Positions 62,160 through 64,000 of a stretch of DNA of 64,000 nt are shown in pieces (the stretch's first letter is position 1; each line of letters starts with the position of its first letter). This DNA comes from Delphinus delphis (taxonomy: Eukaryota; Chordata; Mammalia; Artiodactyla; Delphinidae): assembly GCF_949987515.2 (NCBI RefSeq), contig NW_027192659.1:3286001-3350000 (forward strand), given 5' to 3'. A program made the position numbers and the translations under genes. The notes under the pieces were generated by a model. That model was not told the origin of the DNA. It saw nothing but the letters and a program-made list of their open reading frames with translations, and made no database searches.

Positions 62160-64000
62160 CAACGCTTCAGGGGGAGCGTACGTGTGAGGGCGCGGGTTAG
62201 TGATAGCGTACGGGTTAGGATTAGGGGACGGGTGAGGGTCAGGCTTCGGGGAAGGGTTAGGGTTAGGGTTCGGGCTAGGGTTAGGGTTAGGAGACGGGAC
62301 CGGTTTAGGTTCCAGGGGAGGGTACGACAACGCTTTAGGGGGAGCGTAGGTGTGAGGGCGCGGGTTAGTGTTAGCGTACGGGTTAGGATTAGGGGACATG
62401 TGGGGGTCAGGCTTCGGGGAAGGGTTAGGGTTAGGGTTCGGTCTAGGGTTAGGGTTAGGGGAAGGGGACGGTTTAGGGTCCAGGGGAGGGTACGACAACG
62501 CTTTAGGGGGAGCGTATGTGTGAGGGCATGAGTTAGTGTTAGTGTACGGGTTAGGATTAGGGGACGGGTGAGGGTCAGGCTCTGGGGAAGTGTTAGGGTT
62601 AGGGTTCGGGCTAGGGTTAGGGTTAGGGGACGGGGACGGTTTAGGGTCCAGGGGAGGGTACGACAACGCTTTAGGGGGAGCGTACGTGTGAGGGCGCGGG
62701 TTAGTGTTAGCGTACGGGTTAGGATTAGGGGACGGGTGAGGGTCAGGTTTCGGGGAAGGGTTAGGGTTTGGGCTATGGTTAGGGATAGGGGACGGGGACG
62801 GTTTAGGGTCCAGGGGAGGGTACGACAACGCTTTTGGGGGAGCGTACGTGTGAGGGTGCGGGTTAGTGTTAGCGTACGGTTTAGGATTGGCGAACGGGTG
62901 AGGGTCAGGCTTAGGGGAAGGTTTAGGGTTAGGGTTCGGGCTAGGGTAAGGGTTAGGGGACGGGGACGGTTTAGGGTGCAGGGGAGGGTACGACAACGCT
63001 TTAGGTGGAGCGTAAGTGTGAGGGCGCGGGTTAGTGTTAGCGTACGGGTTAGGATTAGGGGACGGGTGAGGGTCAGGCTTCGGGGAAGGGTTAGGGTTAG
63101 GGTTCGGGCTAGGGTTAGGGTTAGGGGACGGGGACGGTTTAGGGTCCAGGGGAGGGTACGACAACGCTTTAGGGGGAGCGTACGTGTGAGGGCGCGGGAT
63201 AGTGTTTGCGTACGGGTTAGGATTAGGAGACGGCTGAGGGTCAGGCTTCGGGGAAGTGTTAGGGTTAGGGTTCGGGCTAGGGTTAGGGTTAGGGGAAGGG
63301 GACGGTTTAGGGTCCAGGGGAGGGTACGACAATGCTTTAGGGGGAGCGTATGTGTGAGGGCATGAGTTAGTGTTAGTGTGCGGGTTAGGATTAGGGGACG
63401 GGTGAGGGTCAGGCTCTGGGGAAGTGTTAGGCTTAGGGTTCGGGCTAGGGTTAGGGTTAGGGGACGGGGACGGTTTAGGGTCCAGGGGAGGGTACGACAA
63501 CGCTTTAGGGGGAGCATACGTGTGAGGGCGCGGGTTAGTGTTAGCGTACGGGTTAGGATTAGGGGACGGGTGAGGGTCAGGTTTCGGGGAAGGGTTAGGG
63601 TTTGGGCTATGGTTAGGGATAGGGGACGGGGACGGTTTAGGGTCCAGGGGAGGGTACGATGACGCTTTAGGGGGAGGGTACGTGTGAGGGCGCGGGTTAG
63701 TGTTAGCGTACGGGTTAGGATTAGGGGACGGGTGAGGGTCAGGCTTCGGGGAAGGGTTAGGGTTAGGGTTCGGTCTAGGGTTAGGGTTAGGGGACTGGGA
63801 CAGTTTAGGGTCCAGGGGAGGGTATGACAACGCTTTAGGGGGAGCGTACGTGTGAGGGCGCGGGTTAGTGTTAGCGTACGGGTTAGGATTAGGGGACGGG
63901 TGAGGGTCAGGCTTCGGGGAAGTGTTAGGGTTAGGGGACGGGGACGGTTTAGGGTCCAGGGGAGGGTACGACAACGCTTTAGGGGGAACGTACGTGTGAG
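62160..64000 (+). repeat. right-end duplicated block, copy 2, cut by the window end
   Basis: This is the partner of 57165-58490, with three extra monomers around 63000-63510. It includes the second 144 bp unit. Confidence 0.86.
63805..63948 (+). repeat. 144 bp monomer, second copy
   Basis: It has the same four-hexamer loss as 58306-58449, and the preceding unit in both places carries the same ACTGGGACAG variant. It belongs to the duplication that pairs about 57165-58490 with about 62160-64000. Confidence 0.92.

Larger units (their letters stand above)
1..64000 (+). repeat. 168 bp telomere-derived satellite array, about 380 head-to-tail monomers
   Basis: The motif beginning TTAGGGTCCA recurs at 91, 259, 427, 595 and onward every 168 bp to 63949, with rare length variants. 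The window opens at monomer position 79 and ends at position 52. All monomers point the same way; I found no inverted unit and no non-satellite insertion. The unit is 28 hexamers in a single TTAGGG register. Base composition is 61% GC with strong G over C skew on the + strand. Monomers differ mostly by scattered substitutions, and sets of variants recur in blocks, which is a higher-order structure. Tandem satellites of nucleosome-like length are typical of eukaryotic heterochromatin (known); a subtelomeric or centromeric position is inferred. I do not recognise it as a named satellite family. Confidence 0.97.

Noticed and set aside
1..64000. CRISPR array
   Set aside because: Units are contiguous diverged copies with no unique spacers between constant repeats, and no cas genes are present.
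1..64000. Alpha satellite or another centromeric satellite with CENP-B boxes
   Set aside because: The length is close to 171 bp but the sequence is unrelated, and neither TTCG-containing segment of the consensus unit fits the NTTCGNNNNANNCGGGN pattern.
1..64000. A true terminal telomere
   Set aside because: Only 7 of 28 hexamers are exact TTAGGG, the others differ at conserved positions, and a 168 bp period dominates.
1..64000. rRNA, tRNA, transposon ends or integrated viral sequence
   Set aside because: I read through the window and found no break in the satellite period long enough to hold any of these.
1..64000. A previously undescribed multi-gene system
   Set aside because: No coding region can be supported, so the novelty here lies in the repeat's structure and evolution.
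1..64000. Naming the host species from the TTAGGG motif
   Set aside because: TTAGGG telomeres occur in vertebrates, many invertebrates, many fungi and some protists. Without unique flanking sequence the choice would be a guess.

Overview
The whole 64 kb window is one uninterrupted head-to-tail tandem array of a G-rich satellite with a 168 bp basic unit, about 380 monomers. I see no gene, RNA gene, transposon, CRISPR array or unique sequence. A monomer exactly equal to the consensus I derived by eye lies at 30841-31008. That unit divides cleanly into 28 hexamers in one register. Seven are exact TTAGGG; most of the rest differ from TTAGGG at one to three bases (TTCGGG, CTAGGG, GACGGG, TGAGGG, TACGGG, TTAGCG and so on), and a few differ more. 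The satellite therefore looks like an old telomeric-repeat tract that diverged and was then amplified as a 28-hexamer unit. The consensus is 83 G, 20 C, 29 A and 36 T (61% GC, G:C about 4:1 on the + strand) and holds 13 CpGs. Organism: this is eukaryotic heterochromatin, probably subtelomeric or (peri)centromeric, from a lineage with TTAGGG telomeres (vertebrates, many other animals, many fungi and some protists). The sequence does not let me name the species. Layout: the array is a mosaic of duplicated blocks, followed here through shared diagnostic variants. 1-6380 and 6960-13240 are two copies of one block with a divergent middle. 17480-21360, 22340-26220 and 33402-36110 are three copies of another; the first two differ by about five bases in 3.9 kb. 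22340-31600 and 33402-42835 form a 9.3 kb duplication broken only by gains and losses of whole monomers (1, 3, 1 and 4). 45020-48112 holds an 11-monomer (1842 bp) tandem unit. 48300-54110 is a chimera of blocks related to 6745-11330 and 3550-5560. From about 55800 to the end lies a partly distinct subfamily with its own duplications. Length variants of 162, 144 and 96 bp are losses of 1, 4 and 12 hexamers. Because 168 is a multiple of 3 and the C-strand and G-strand hexamers lack stops in several frames, long open frames run on both strands (up to 1967 codons). They overlap each other, follow a 56-codon period and translate only into Arg-Val, Pro-Asn or Leu-Thr dipeptide runs, so I treat none as a gene. 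The most notable biology is structural: satellite evolution from telomeric DNA, very dense telomere-protein and G-quadruplex motifs, and unequal exchange quantised in hexamers and monomers.
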